A stretch of DNA of 64,000 bases from Acanthopleura granulata (lineage: Eukaryota > Mollusca > Polyplacophora > Chitonida > Chitonidae). The translations under genes and the position numbers were made by a program. Shown here piece after piece: positions 36,840 through 49,689 of this stretch. The notes beneath the pieces are model-generated. The model did not search any database. It worked only from the letters and a program-made list of their open reading frames with translations, and had not been told where the DNA came from. The DNA lies in contig JABBOT010000001.1 in NCBI GenBank assembly GCA_016165875.1, positions 16,738,044 through 16,802,043 of the forward strand. Reading direction: 5' to 3'. Each line of letters begins with the position of its first letter. Positions within the stretch are counted from its first letter, which is position 1.

Positions 36840-39320
36840 TACAATTTTTGTTGGCTTGAACGTAGTTCACAATCAGCATGACAGATAAGTACAAACGTTT
36901 AGCACAAATAGGCTACTTTTGTTTTAGGGAATGACGATTACTATTGCAGTGACATGATAGAAGTGCTCTTCAGTAAAAATATAAAAAATATATCCCTTGT
37001 GTTATGTCCCACTTACGTTGGTGTCTGTAATGTATAAGAAAATGTCTTACGTTTGATTACTTATTTGCTTATATTACGCTATTCTATTTCTGAATTGGTC
37101 CTTTGAAATCCGAAGATTAAGTATGGACTTTTAAACATCAATCTTTGTAAACTCTTTTCTAGCTGTTGTAAGAAAATCACAAATTTTGCAGTATTTGTAT
37201 GCTTTCCTTTTGAAATTGTGGGAAATAAATGTTCTGATTCTATCTTACATACATAATTGGTCTTTGCAGTATTAAGTTTTTATTCTACACTCTATTCAAC
37301 CTTTCACCTATAATTCTCTTTATTAAACCCTTGGCTAACCACTGGTCACTTATCACTTGATCATGAAGGCTTACATTCCTTTACATTATCTATTTAATTT
37401 TGGGTCATACATTTTGATATTATGATTGAGAATTATTTCTCACTTGGTTTGGTCTCTGTTGAGTTATCTGGAGAAAAGTATAAGTGTCACCTCTAGGGTG
37501 AATATTACCCTGAAAATGCTATGTGAAAGGGTTAAATTATAGACATTTAATGTGAAAAGCCACCCGAAAATGAAGTCATGAGAAGAGCATTGTTCATTGC
37601 CCCAGTTCTCGCTGTTCACAGGGACTTAGTGACAAGAAGGGATCAACAGCATTTATATGGATGTTTGTGTACCCAAGGATTCTTTGGAGATCACCAATAT
37701 AGTGTGCATGCCTGAATGCCACTGATTTGAAAGTGGTATCGATATATCAATGTAGGAAATTATATTTATTCAATGTATTCCCATCTGATGGATCTTAGTC
37801 AAGCATTACAGCTGGAACAAGAAATAAGTATAGGTGTGCATACTGAGGACTTTCAAAACCTTGAAGCCGTTCCAGTCTGGGTACATTGAAAACATCTGTT
37901 CAGTGGGAGCCCTTTTCAGTGTTGAGTTCATACAACAGCAAGAACCCAGGCAGCTTCAACATCGGTCTTTGATCAAGTTGAAGTTTTGATGTTCTTTGAG
38001 TGGCCCGACACAGAGAAACTTGCCGTCAATAGATTTTGTTGCAGTTAAATCTGTTAAGAGGCAAAAAACTTATCACTTTCTTGTATGTTTGAGATTGGTG
38101 TATAATGCCAGAATAATGAAGATTTCGCTTCTACGATGGGCATCAATTTAATTGGTGGAGGAAACTGATAAAGCCAGAGGACATGAAATTCATGTAATTC
38201 ACTCCACAGCACCCTTCAATCCAGAGAAAAAGCCCCAGTGGCTTAACTGTGTACACCAAGGTGGCAGTAGACTACTTTTCCTTCATAAACTTCATCTAAG
38301 AACATCATGAAAAAATTTACCAAAATCAGGAACGAGGTCCAATTCATTTATGAGAGATTTCAATCTAAGATCAACGAAATGTGGAAGTGGAGCTAGGTCT
38401 GGTTGAATACACCATCAATTCCCCTTGGCATGAATTTTTATACAAGACAAGAAACCGCAGGACCTCTGTTGTAAGTGTGCCAACACCCATTTGATTTTCC
38501 CCAAATATCAGTTGCCTGATGCAAAATACGTCCATCAGACTAAATCTTAAGTCTGCAGAAGAAAATATTTCCTATTTCAGTGCTGGAAAGGTTATCAAAT
38601 TTACTGAAAGAAATTAAAAAAACTAGACATACTCCTAACATTTATTTCTTTGATCGTTCTAGAATGCCATAGTCAAGAACTTTTCCCTTATACACTAGTG
38701 GCCAATTTTATGATTTATTTACTTGATCAATGTTTTACACTTAAGGATATATCACTTCTACGCCGATGGCGAGCATTATGGCAGGAAGAAACCAGGGAAA
38801 CCCACAACTATCCGCAGGTTGGTGGTAGATTTTCCCACATACAACCAAAGTCAGCCAGCATAAACTGGGCTTGAACTCACAGCGATCTTGTTGGGTAGAC
38901 GCCTGGGTCATTACGCTACATGGCCATTCTACCCTCCTTGGACACCAGAATGCCTGGGGTAAACAACTGGTCTTTGACAAGTCTGAGCCACGGAAAAGTC
39001 GCTAGCTGCTAATTTTCTGCTGCTAACCGGTCTTCGACAAGTCACTCACAACCTTTCTTACAGTCATGTGACACACAAATAAGGCTCGACTGAGCTAATG
39101 GCCATGGAAAAGTCATTAGCTAGTAATTTTCACCATTCCCTGTGCAAGGCAAGGGGTTAACAATTTCTGCATGAGCTATTAATTCCATTCAAATATCTAT
39201 TACAGTACCATTCAGCACCATAGTCTTTGTCATAATGATGTATTAACCTACTAAGAGAGAGTCCTTCATGGAAAGGGCATAATATGATAATGTGGATCAC
39301 AACACAGGCAAATCAGACAA
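36840..39320. other. Intergenic region between convergent SR genes
   Basis: No coding exon with recognisable similarity. The stretch 37560-38640 is slightly less AT-rich and may be an old, decayed element, but no motif supports a name. It also holds a SINE copy. Confidence 0.4.
38711..38937 (-). mobile_element. Old SINE copy
   Basis: Shows the degraded tail (gatttatttacttgatcaatg), a body with acgccgatggcgagcattatggc and cccacaactatccgcaggttg, and a head with gggcttgaactcacagcgat. More diverged than the copy at 43.5 kb. Confidence 0.75.
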
Positions 39321-39345
39321 AAAAATGAAAGATACAATTCATACG

Positions 39346-39351
39346 TTTATT
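39346..39351 (-). terminator. Poly(A) signal candidate of the SRSF3-like gene on the - strand
   Basis: TTTATT on the + strand (AATAAA on -). It lies about 0.8 kb beyond a possible last exon starting at the acceptor ctttgttttag near 40142, and gives a plausible 3' end for the - strand SR gene. Confidence 0.4.
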
Positions 39352-41781
39352 TCACATCATGAGCCTTAGTACAACAGAACTGCACCCCTAAGGATACTTG
39401 CTTTCTGTTTATGAATGAAACTCACCTACTGTACCACTAACAAACAGGTAAAAATACATATACAAGTAACAATGATGCAGGGCAAAACATATGTGACAGT
39501 ATCAGGTACATGAAGAAAACAAGAAATGAATGAAGCCAATGAACCTACAGCAAGCTGTGTGACAAAAATGTGGCTAGCTGGCTGATTTGGGGAATTTTAA
39601 CCTCCAACATCAACAATGAAACTGGTAAAATGTATCAAATCCATGTATCAGAATTCACCAGTTTCTAAAAGATTGGTTCTAATAGTTATGTTGTTCAAGA
39701 CTGATATCATTAGTGGCAAATCTATCCATTTCTGTGGGTAACTGCGTCATTCCCATTATTCAATTGTAGTTCCCTGTTCTAGGGCCAATTTCACAAAGTG
39801 TGTGAGTGTTTTATACCACAAGGATGTAATGCCTGCAAAACTGATCACTTTGAGGGCAACTTTTACCACAGAGATATACAATGTACAAGTACAATAAAAT
39901 GAATGTTTACCTCATAAAATTCTTTACACAATGGAAACAAAAAAATCTGCTTTAAACAAATAAAAAGAAAATTCATGTATGTGTCTACAAAATAGCAGAA
40001 ATTTGCAAATGATGGCAACTGAAATGTCGACAACTGTTTAAAACTCGGTTCCATAAACAAGGCCCCTTCCTGCAGGAACAAGAGGACCGGGCTTCGCATC
40101 ATATCTCAACAGATGAACTTCAACTTTCTCTTCAATATCTTCTAAAACAAAGAAAGGAAACCAAGAGTTATAATACTGAGCAAGGGTTATGATTGTCCAT
40201 TTTGAAGTCAACTAATGTTCAAGCACAAATACGCAGTGGGCATAAATATTTTCTGTGCTGGATCTATCATATTTTAAACTGACTTGTGTTTGATTCAACT
40301 GCATTCAACAAATATTTATCTTATACGATGACACTTAAGTTCATGGGCAGAGTAAACCACTTGTCAGTAGGTTACTGATTCAAGTGATGAAATATCTCAT
40401 TCAAGTTAAGATACTGATCTTCAATGTCAAAGATATTTGCAGAGGAAACCTCATGAAGCCAAGAGGGAGCAAAGCATCTTGGAAGACGCCTGAGGCTGCA
40501 GGCTAGTTGGAAGATCGACAAATGGTCTAGGGCTCGCTCAGTATGGGTCCAAAACATTATCTTATTTTATTGACAAAATGTGCTCTGTCTCAGGGCTCAT
40601 CAATTAGTCTATGGATAGAGGATGAAAATAGGAGGGTGGGGTGGGGGTGGGGGGGTGGCTGGCATTTGCGGGTAGTAGAACTTGATTACCTATTTACATG
40701 ACTGAATATGTACAAATTGGTATGAAACGGCACCATATAGGGATGACAGTCCATTGGACTGGGAAGAAAGAAAACACCAAAAATAAAAAGCTGTTATTTG
40801 CATTACCATCATATCTTGAGACTTTTAGTTCTACTACATGTAATTTTACTACCTCTTGAATGTGTGTCAAGCACCAGACTTCAGCTTTCTGTCAAAACAC
40901 TTTTCACATCCGAACAAACTGGCCTGGATTCAAACACACCTTCTCAATGATCAAAAATCCGACTAAGAAAATGTTAAATTTTGGTTATTTTCAAGAGAGA
41001 TTAGTTGCCAGGACATGCAAATCTGAGTTCTATACTAGTCAGGGTTACATCCAACCTAAATGACCTAAAAATGGTTTGTTTAAAAGGTGGAATGATATCC
41101 TACTAGGACAAGACAAAAAACAGCAGTGTATGACAAACTGCCCTTTTATGGTTCAAATTTTAGGTCATCACGGTAGTAGTATGGATTACAGGATGGAGAG
41201 GGTAAGCAAACAGCTCATTTGGTATTAAGCTTAACTAAATCAGTTAGGTTTATACATCAAAATATACATGTACGATGCATACCTACATACTTTATTAATT
41301 TCCATTCAAAATGTTGTTCATTATCATTTCATATTATTTAACATAACTATGTCTTTCTTGCAATCATACTGGTAAACTCAAGAAAAAGCAACTAAAATAT
41401 CAAACACTGCATTAACATTAATTTCCTTACCAAACATCTCAAACTACAGCCATTAAATTGCAATTAACACTTAAATGTTAACAAACACGTCACATCACAC
41501 TGGTGAGCATTCTTTTCTAAAATGGGATGCATTATCCCTCTGCACATGATCATAATCTCTGCACCAAGTTTTAAACCACGACATTTTGATGCTCACAAGA
41601 TGTTCGGAGTTGAACCATCGAATAATTACCTGTACCTAGCATCATATTAATCATGCTACAGTCCCACCCAAAACTGCCATGATTGATGCTGCCCCACCAC
41701 TCCGCAAATATGTCCAATGATAACCACCACCAAAAAGTCCTCTAACAATAAGGTACAGAGTGACCTACATACCTGTCCTGT

Positions 41782-44700
41782 CTACTCTCTATCTGAGCTG
41801 CCACGTCGTCTACAACAATACGTACAAACTCTTCGTTTACAGCACCACCATACACTATACGTGCTACAGCATGTGTTTGTTTTCACATTTCAAATACACT
41901 CACTGCAACCTGGGCAACAGTGCTGATAATCTGGACCAAATTTGGAAGGCTGCATCTCAGTCTATGAAATGCTGACTTATACATATTGCTATAGAGAACT
42001 TTCAATAGTGTTCACAGCAATGTCCTCTACCTACTAGAATAACAATGCCTGCTATGATTATTCATGGAGACTTATGTCCTTGAAATTACTGGTATTGTCA
42101 TTCAAGCAGAGGACACTAATATTTGGTGCAGGATTTACTTCCTTTGGTAGAGGACTGGGAAACCTCAATGAAGAAGGGTAAACTGTACAAATAAGTTTTG
42201 GCTACCTTCCGTAGTATTGTGTAAAATGCATTCTAAATTCACAAGTTTTAAATCATTTTCCAAAATTCGAGAAAAAATGTCTTGTTTAGGCTGTCCTAAT
42301 AGATGAAGGATAATTGCTTGTTAAAAGTATATTTCTTGGAATTGTGTAATTGTGTTTTAGCACACACACACACACACTTTGTCAGAGAATTATTGCAATA
42401 CAGTCTATCCTTCCTCTAAGATGCGGACACTGGATCAGTTCATTGCATCTTGTGAAATGGAACACCTAAATTGTTAACTAAGCTGGAAAATACAAGATTG
42501 CTTTCCAGATCTGTTAAACTAATTTTCATCCAGAGCATTCTTTTGGGAAGCTAGCTTGTGATAAGTCTTTTAATCCATGTTAATGTAGCTATGTTTACGC
42601 CAATTTTCTTATCAAATCAGTTCAGTTTGAGAAAATCTTTTTTTACTTCTTTTGAAAAGAAAGTTTACTGCCTGCTGTGTTGGCATAAAGTTGTTGTTGA
42701 TGACAGAAGTTCATGACTGACAATTAAGACAAACAATATTTATTCACAGACAACCGCCTCCATCACAAAGCATTTTAAAGCTAAGGTGACACTGTACATA
42801 TATCAACACGTACTCTTGAACAATATTTTGGCAATCTGAACATAAAGCGAATGGGTTGCATTCAATCACACTAAGACACACCACAATGCAAGAATTTATT
42901 ACCATGCAATGCATACCTTTTGTCTCCAGACCAGCTGCCGTATTTTCCAGGAGAGTTGGATCTAGAAAACAGAATGAATTGCAAAAAGTGTAAAAACAGG
43001 ACATCAATTTCCGTTACACTGTTGCGTTCCGCAAACATTTATGAAGATTGATACGAAGAGTTATGATGTTAAGCTCACACATGCAAATTTCACTCAGTAA
43101 TCATGTTCATTCTGAAGAGCATGAATTCAATTAGAATTTAAATTCAGCAAAAATTTGTAAGGACGAAATAATTTAAATGTCTCACCTGCTTCTGCTGCGA
43201 CTTCTTGGGCGCCTTACTGGGGGAGATCTGGACCTGTGGATCAAGCAAATGAGTTACCTGCTAGCATCAAAACAAAATGAACAATGACTCTTGACACGAA
43301 GTACAGGGGGCAAAAACTTGTTCTTAACAACTCAGTATAAAATTGATGACATGAACCTGTGCAAAGGTCATCGAAAAGATGACTTTAAAAAGACGCAAGT
43401 ACCCAGAACTTCCAACAATTAGGTGATTGTTTTATTTCATCCACTTCCATGTTGCTTAACAATGATGTAAATAATATCTGATACATTTCACACCTTCAAA
43501 CCCTATAAATCTTTGTCGAGATCATCCCTCAGATTTATTTATTTATGTATTTATTTAATTGGTGTTTTACGCCGTACTCAAGAATATTTCACTTCTACGA
43601 CGGCAGCCAGCATTATGGTGGGAGGAAACCGGGCAGAGCCCGGGGGAAACCCACCACCATCTGCAAGTTGCTGGCAGACCTTCTCACATACAGCTGGAGA
43701 GGAAGCCAGTATGAGCTGGACTTGAACTCACAACGACTGCATTGGTGGAAGGCTTCGGTCACTGCACTGCGTTAGTGCGCTAACTGACTGAGCCACGAAG
43801 GCCACTCGTCCCTCAGAAGATCTTCAAATATACTGAGTTTGCATTCATTTCTTTGATTAATGATTTATGCTGTGCTCAAGAATATTTCACTAGTGGGACA
43901 GCGACCAGTGTTATGGTGGCAGGAAACTGGGCGGAGCCCAGTGGAAACCATGACCCTGTACAGGCTGATCACAGACCTTCCCACATGCCAAACATTTACA
44001 TCCTTGCAATATGGTTGTCTATTGCTCAAAGAACAGACCACCTTTAATAAAGTATGCATCATCAGAAGGGCCATTTTGTGCCAAATATGGCCTTCATTAT
44101 CATTTGTTTTGTTTTTTTCTGCAGTGATTAAAATGGATACTAATATAGAGGTGCTACAGTGGTCTGTTCTTAAATAGTGGGGATTACACATCAAGTAAAG
44201 TACAAAGGCTTAGCATGTTACATGCAGCATATTATTTGTACAGCACATCCAGGCTCAAGTACAGACATTCTTTCTGCTTTGAAATCTGAGGAGACTGGGT
44301 TTATCACCGATGACAGATCCTCTCAAATTTCAATGCACATAACATAGGTCCAATAAATATTCTCAAGCAAGTAAGTGCAGCAAAATAGAATTCATTGGTC
44401 CTTCTCTTCAGCAATGCCATCTCAATAATTAGTGAAAAAAAAGAAAAAAAAAAACATAATGAGGTTCACAGTCCATCCCACAATTTCAACCATGCTCTTA
44501 TCATAGGGCCACAGGTTACACACTGAACATGATCTTATCCTCATTTATATGCCTAGTAAAGTTCTGCCATGGTTAAACCAGATTACCTGTCCTGCCAAGC
44601 TGTTTAACTATCGGACAGTGAATGTTCTATGGGGAGATTTTGTCAGGTGTGTTTAGACTGGGCTTTAAGTCTGGGCCAGCGTGTTGTGTTGGTGACTGTG

Positions 44701-47700
44701 AGCGGCCTGATGAAGAGGGAAGGGCTGTCACTTGGAGTGGAGGCTAGGCTGACTGAGAGAAGGTGATGGGGGTTGAGCTACAGTTGACAGAGCAGCACTC
44801 TACAGGGGTCACCGCTGATATATCAGGCGTTTTGGAGCTGTGAGCCAGTTGAGCATTGGCGCTGGTAGCGTAGAGTGACCAACTGCTAACTGATCAGCAC
44901 CCGGTCAACAGGTGGCTGGACCGATGGGGCTAAGATGAGCTCAAACAAGGTGGCCAATTAATTGTAAGTTGAACAGTGTTGATAATGATGACTCAGTTGG
45001 TCTGATGACAGTGTTGAAGTAACGCAGACACCTGGAATTAATCGGGGCAGTGAAGCAACGTTAACGATGAATCTTGTCAAATATACATGGGATGATCAAG
45101 TCAACATGCAACCAAACACGCTTCCTATCGCCCCGGCCAACTACACAATAAAACAAATCTGAATGATAGTCCCCTGAAATTTATAGCTTGTTATGTTTGG
45201 TCACTGATTGGTATCAACTGACAACATACAACAAATCCACAAGATGTATGTTACGTTCCCTTTAACTTGTAAATTTCCCTCATATTTTGAACAAATACAA
45301 GGACAATCCAGATTACAATGCAATATTTTTTCCTGCTTTGATCATACCGCCTTTACCGATCATAAAAGTTAGCACAGGCATTTACAGTTAAGTCATAGTG
45401 AGATCGCATTTATCTACTTTGAAGGATAGGGAAAGCATTCCAAGAATCTGATCACCCATGTGACTCGGAAACAAGAAGTGTCTAATGCCATACCTGGAGC
45501 GCCTTCGACTGCCACTGTAGCCTCCATAGCCTCCTCCCCCACCGTAACCACCGTAGCCCCGACGCACAGGAGGACCTCGACTGCCCCACCGCGATTTTCC
45601 ACTTGACATCTCCACCTTCACCCGCCGCCCATTTATTCGCCTGAGACAAAATTATATAGGTAAATAATTACACGCCACACAGAAAACTGTCACAGCAATC
45701 CCATCAGAAACAGATTAGATTTGAAATCAATTTTTTTTTTCCACATGACTTTTTAAGATCCAATATACACTTGGTAATCTATCAAACTTGACAAGAGCAT
45801 GTAATTTAAATGTTTCTCATCACAAGAAGTTTACCCACAGGTTAGGATATTCGAATGCATATTCTACATGGATGACAGCTCTCATGAAGATTAGTTACAT
45901 TTTGGAAAGAAATTTTGTCCCTCTAGGACACTAATAATGAAACATATTACTGGAGTGCCTAAACAATATTCTGGTAAACAGCTGAAATACCACGAAAACC
46001 TTTTTTCAAACCTACTTTTATTTACTGTTTTAGATTTTTAAGAAAAATTTTTCACTAAACTGAATGCAATCCAAAGCTTACATCTATGGTGGGCACTATG
46101 GACCATATTGAACAAAACCTATCTCTGATGAGACAACAGCTCTACTGGTTGGGACAAAATTATTACGCAGTTGATTACAAACTTACATACGTATAACGGA
46201 CAATGGACTATCAAAACTGAAACTCAATACAACAAAATATGTACCTTCATTTACTTGTACAGTATCGCCCACGTCCAACAGCAAATTGGGAAACTATTTC
46301 ACGTGGTCTGGCCGCCCTTTGTCAGTACTCTGTACTCGCCCAGGCTATGCAATGCCTGCAGTCTGTCACTTCTCTGATTAAGCTCTGGTCACTTCCCGAC
46401 AGGCCTAATCACCGAGACATAGCTGTGACGCATCACCGCTTAAACAATGTACATGTGCGTCCACGATTAAAGGGGTGCCACATGTCTGTAATCTGTTACA
46501 TAGTTCTGTGACTGATTGCGTTAGTATTGAAATTACCGCTGACGTAAACGTATTTCGGTTGGAAAAACACACGTGAATGAATGGTTCCAGTTATATATGG
46601 CTGTAACATACACGAACAATTACAGCTTGTTATGATTATTTTGGAATAACTTCTGCGTACATTTCACTCACAAAAATTACTCGTCAATTGTCCAGCGAAA
46701 TAAATAACTGTCTAAGTGTGGGAAACTGCTTTGAGATGAGTAATTTAAAATGTTGTCTTGCTACTAGATTATGAATATTACAATCGCACACATCAGACTC
46801 TTTTCAACCAATCAGCAAATCACATCAGTGGATATCTGATGATTGAGCCAATCGGCATGTGTAATTAGGGTGTCCTATAATATTGCACACCCCTAGATGT
46901 TGTGCATTCATAGTTTCTGGGCTAAAATCATGGACAACCATCATCAATCTATAATTTTATAGTCCCTGGCTGTTTGGAGAGAAGTTAGGCATTTTAACAC
47001 TGCCGGACACCCAGAATTAAAACAAAAGGCTAGCAGTGCCTTTCTGTTAGTGCTTGTGTAGTCAATGGCTAGACTTTCAGCTACCTCGATAGTAATCCGA
47101 CTTCCTGCCATCTGGTGGACAGATTTTCCTTTGTATCCCGGTGGATAGCCTAACAGAGGCTTTTTTCTGATTTAGTGCAATAAAAAAGATTAGTGGCTTC
47201 AATGGTTCATGTTTGCTTGTGCATCTTAGCCGTGGCAAAGTGTTTGGCTTGTTTAATGATTGTTTGTTTCACACCATGTGTTGTACATGTATACATGAGA
47301 CTTGATGAGTGTCAAGTGTCATACTGCTTCTCACAGTGGCACACACACATTAGTACTGGAAGATCTGTTCATTAATAATTGTGTTACTCAACATCATTTA
47401 GATGTTGAACAAAAAAATAACTCAACCCTGGAAATTTTCTAATGAAATCTTAAACAACTTTGTACACGTCTGTGTTCTTACCTCGTACGCTGCTTTGTTG
47501 TGGGTTTTGTAATGGCAAAGGTTTTTTCGGCGATACTAACCAATCCACTTTGAATCTCAATACCTTCACCCATGGATATTACACTATGTTTCCTCTAAGT
47601 GTATCATGTGCGATTGCAGCATATCTAGTGCAACCCCTGAGCTACGTGATAACCAGTAGAACTACTGATTTTTTTGAGAAGTCAACTGGAAGCGGTAGGG

Positions 47701-49665
47701 CCACATGTACAAATAAAACTTTACGCTGAATTAATTAGCAAATTATATCCCTCCATTAAGTTAACAGTTATGGACACTGAACTAAGAAGTTTTATAGCCA
47801 TCCTATACACATATTTGGCATTCCTTTTCTCAAAATTTTCTGCTTCCTGCTTTTGGCATGGTGATCGAAAAATCGTTCTGCCTAAATTCCATGTCGGCAA
47901 TCGGCAGGTGATCGATCGGTTCGATCGCCTACTGTTTCAAGGTCCAGTAAGCTGCATATTGCCAGCTGAACTACATTTGTTTTCAAGGCACACACATGTA
48001 GTCTTACGCGGTAGGGAAGGGTTGGCTGGTCATCGATTTCCCGCGGTGTGGCTGTGGTCTGGGCGCGCTTTGTTAGCCGCCTGTACAAGCTTTGTTAGCA
48101 GTCTCAACCAGCTTTGTTAGCAGTCTCAACAAGCTTTGTCAGCAGTCTGAGCGCACCCGATTTGCTGCTGAGCGTGGGCGGTACTGTACCAAGTTTTGTT
48201 GAAATTGGACAAAGACTGTAACAATAATTAGTAGCATTTTGACAGAAGTGTTAACAAATACTGTATGAACAGACAGACGGACAACCAATCACCAAAATGG
48301 AAAATCGATACTACGAATAATGTATCTTGATGTAGTGTACACTTGAACTAAGTTTCACAGGAATCTGACAAAAACAGTGTAAGTTAGTAGTGTTTTGAAA
48401 ATGTTAATATATTCTGGATAAACAGACTGACAGAAGGGCAACCCATCATCCAAATTAAATATTGAATCCGCAAATTATGTATCTTGATGTAGTCTACACT
48501 TGACCAAAGTTTCACTGAAATCAGACAAAAACTGTAGAAATAGTGGTGTTTTGAAAATGTTAACTTATTCTGGATAAACAGACAGACAGACAACTAATCA
48601 TCGAAATGGAAAATCGATACTATGAGTTATGTATCCTGATGTATTCTACACTTGATCCAAGTGTCACTGAAATCGAACCAAAACTGTAAGAGGATTAGCG
48701 TTTTGAAGGAAACGTTAAAACTGACAGACAAATGGATGGACGCCGGAGAACTTGCTAATACATAATCTCTTCTGTTGCTCGACCAGTAGAGCTAAGAATG
48801 CCAATAACTAACACGATCCATGCAGCACTATACTAGATATATTCCATGACCTTCATGGACTATTCAAAAAATAATTCCATGAATTCTAAGATTTTCATTA
48901 TAGTGCTTTCCACTTTTCAAGGGACACTTCAGCATCAGCTATTCGCAGTCTATAAAGAGTTAGGGGAATTTATTGTCATTTCAATCAATTCCCAAAACTT
49001 CCAAAGAAATCCAATGACCAGCATTGATAAATTCCACGAGTTCCACAAATTTTCCAAGGATGCACCAACCCTGAGTAATGTGAAACCAAGTCTTTCTACT
49101 CTTATTTCCAACACTGGAAGAAATTCCTCAGATGTTTATTAATGTTCTCTATTCCAAAGCACACAAGTGAGTCATGCCAACATATGGTAAAGTGTCTGGG
49201 TACAAAAATATTTTCAATGTCAGCGACACAAAAAAATAGTCCATAAATCTCATTTTAGAATTCAAACATTGGACTGCATTTCATTATGTTCCAAAAAATA
49301 AATCTAGGTAATTTGGATATACACGTAGTTTTCAACTGTTTGTCCAAAAATGCTACCATCATTATACTTTCTTAATTTTAACAATATGACAGAGAAACAG
49401 ATTGAGTGTTAAGACATCCCAATATCAAAACAAACAAAGTGGTTGATACATACGATCCGTCTAAAATTTTACATGCATCTTCAGCATCTCTATGATCTTC
49501 GAACTCCACGAAGGCAAATCCAGGTGGGTTTCTTGCCACCCAAACATTTCTCAAACGTCCGTGACGACCAAAGACCTCTTCTAATTCTTGTTTTGCAGCC
49601 CCGTAACCAAGCTCTCCAACATAGACTTTACAATCTAGCTTCCAATCCTTTGGACGGTCAGACAT
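41782..49665 (-). CDS. SRSF3/Rbp1-like SR splicing factor, 159 aa
   Basis: Nuclear splicing factor with one RRM and no zinc knuckle. Coding exons on the - strand: 49665-49454, 45640-45494, 43233-43186, 42961-42917 and 41809-41782 (480 bases in frame). Residues 12-83 form the RRM, with KVYVGELG (RNP2) and GFAFVEFE (RNP1). Then come [19 protein letters not shown], a Gly/Tyr-rich linker ([16 protein letters not shown]), RS repeats and an end of RRRGSSDRE. Human SRSF3 has 164 residues; the Gly-rich linker recalls insect Rbp1. The ATG follows an acceptor ending at 49689, so a 5'UTR exon lies upstream. The last exon is the least certain part: splicing instead to the acceptor near 40142 would end the protein after two residues (RY). 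Paralogue of the + strand gene at 54.4 kb, which it faces head to head. Confidence 0.92.
42358..42377. repeat. Short CA microsatellite
   Basis: A run of alternating A and C at about 42361-42377 in the last intron of the SRSF3-like gene. Confidence 0.8.
43534..43803 (-). mobile_element. Full-length tRNA-derived SINE
   Basis: The most complete copy in the window. On the - strand it reads: tRNA-like head with A-box-type gtggctcagtcagttagcgc and B-box-type gagttcaagtcc, a conserved body, gtactc-type 3' part and a tail of aaataaatacataaataaat. It lies in an intron of the - strand SR gene, in the same sense. Confidence 0.88.
43853..43989 (-). mobile_element. 5'-truncated SINE copy
   Basis: Shares gctcaagaatatttcact, gttatggtggcaggaaac and gggcggagccc with the full copy that ends just 50 bases away. 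The tRNA-like head is missing. Confidence 0.75.
44587..45031 (-). other. Candidate poison exon of the - strand SRSF3-like gene, 445 nt
   Basis: In the intron after the Gly-rich exon. On the - strand the acceptor is attaattccag, with the exon starting at 45031, and the donor is ggacag|gtaatc, with the exon ending at 44587. It is C-rich against an AT-rich intron. Joined to the preceding exon it runs about 30 codons to TGA at 44943-44941. The length is close to the autoregulatory exon 4 of vertebrate SRSF3. Its start shares ttcaacactgtcatc-like sequence with the matching block of the paralogue at 56.1 kb. Confidence 0.65.
48066..48155. repeat. 22-bp tandem repeat, about three and a half copies
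   Basis: Units of agctttgttagcagtctcaa plus cc, the outer ones diverged. It directly precedes the longer degenerate repeat. Confidence 0.85.
48185..48760. repeat. About 140-bp degenerate tandem repeat, three to four copies
   Basis: Each unit carries ggaaaatcgatactac, ttatgtatcttgatgtagt, ctacacttgaccaaagtttc, gacaaaaactgta, ttttgaaaatgttaa and ggataaacagacagacag. Likely an old transposon-derived tandem family. Confidence 0.8.
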
Positions 49666-49689
49666 ATTTAACTTATGGTTCCTTTAATC

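Larger units (their letters stand above)
45641..49453 (-). other. 3.8-kb first coding intron of the SRSF3-like gene
   Basis: Donor gtatgt (from 49453) and acceptor ttttgtctcag (to 45641). No nested gene is recognised. It contains the tandem repeats at 48.06-48.76 kb. Open frames at 46.2-48.1 kb have no recognisable domain. Confidence 0.7.
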
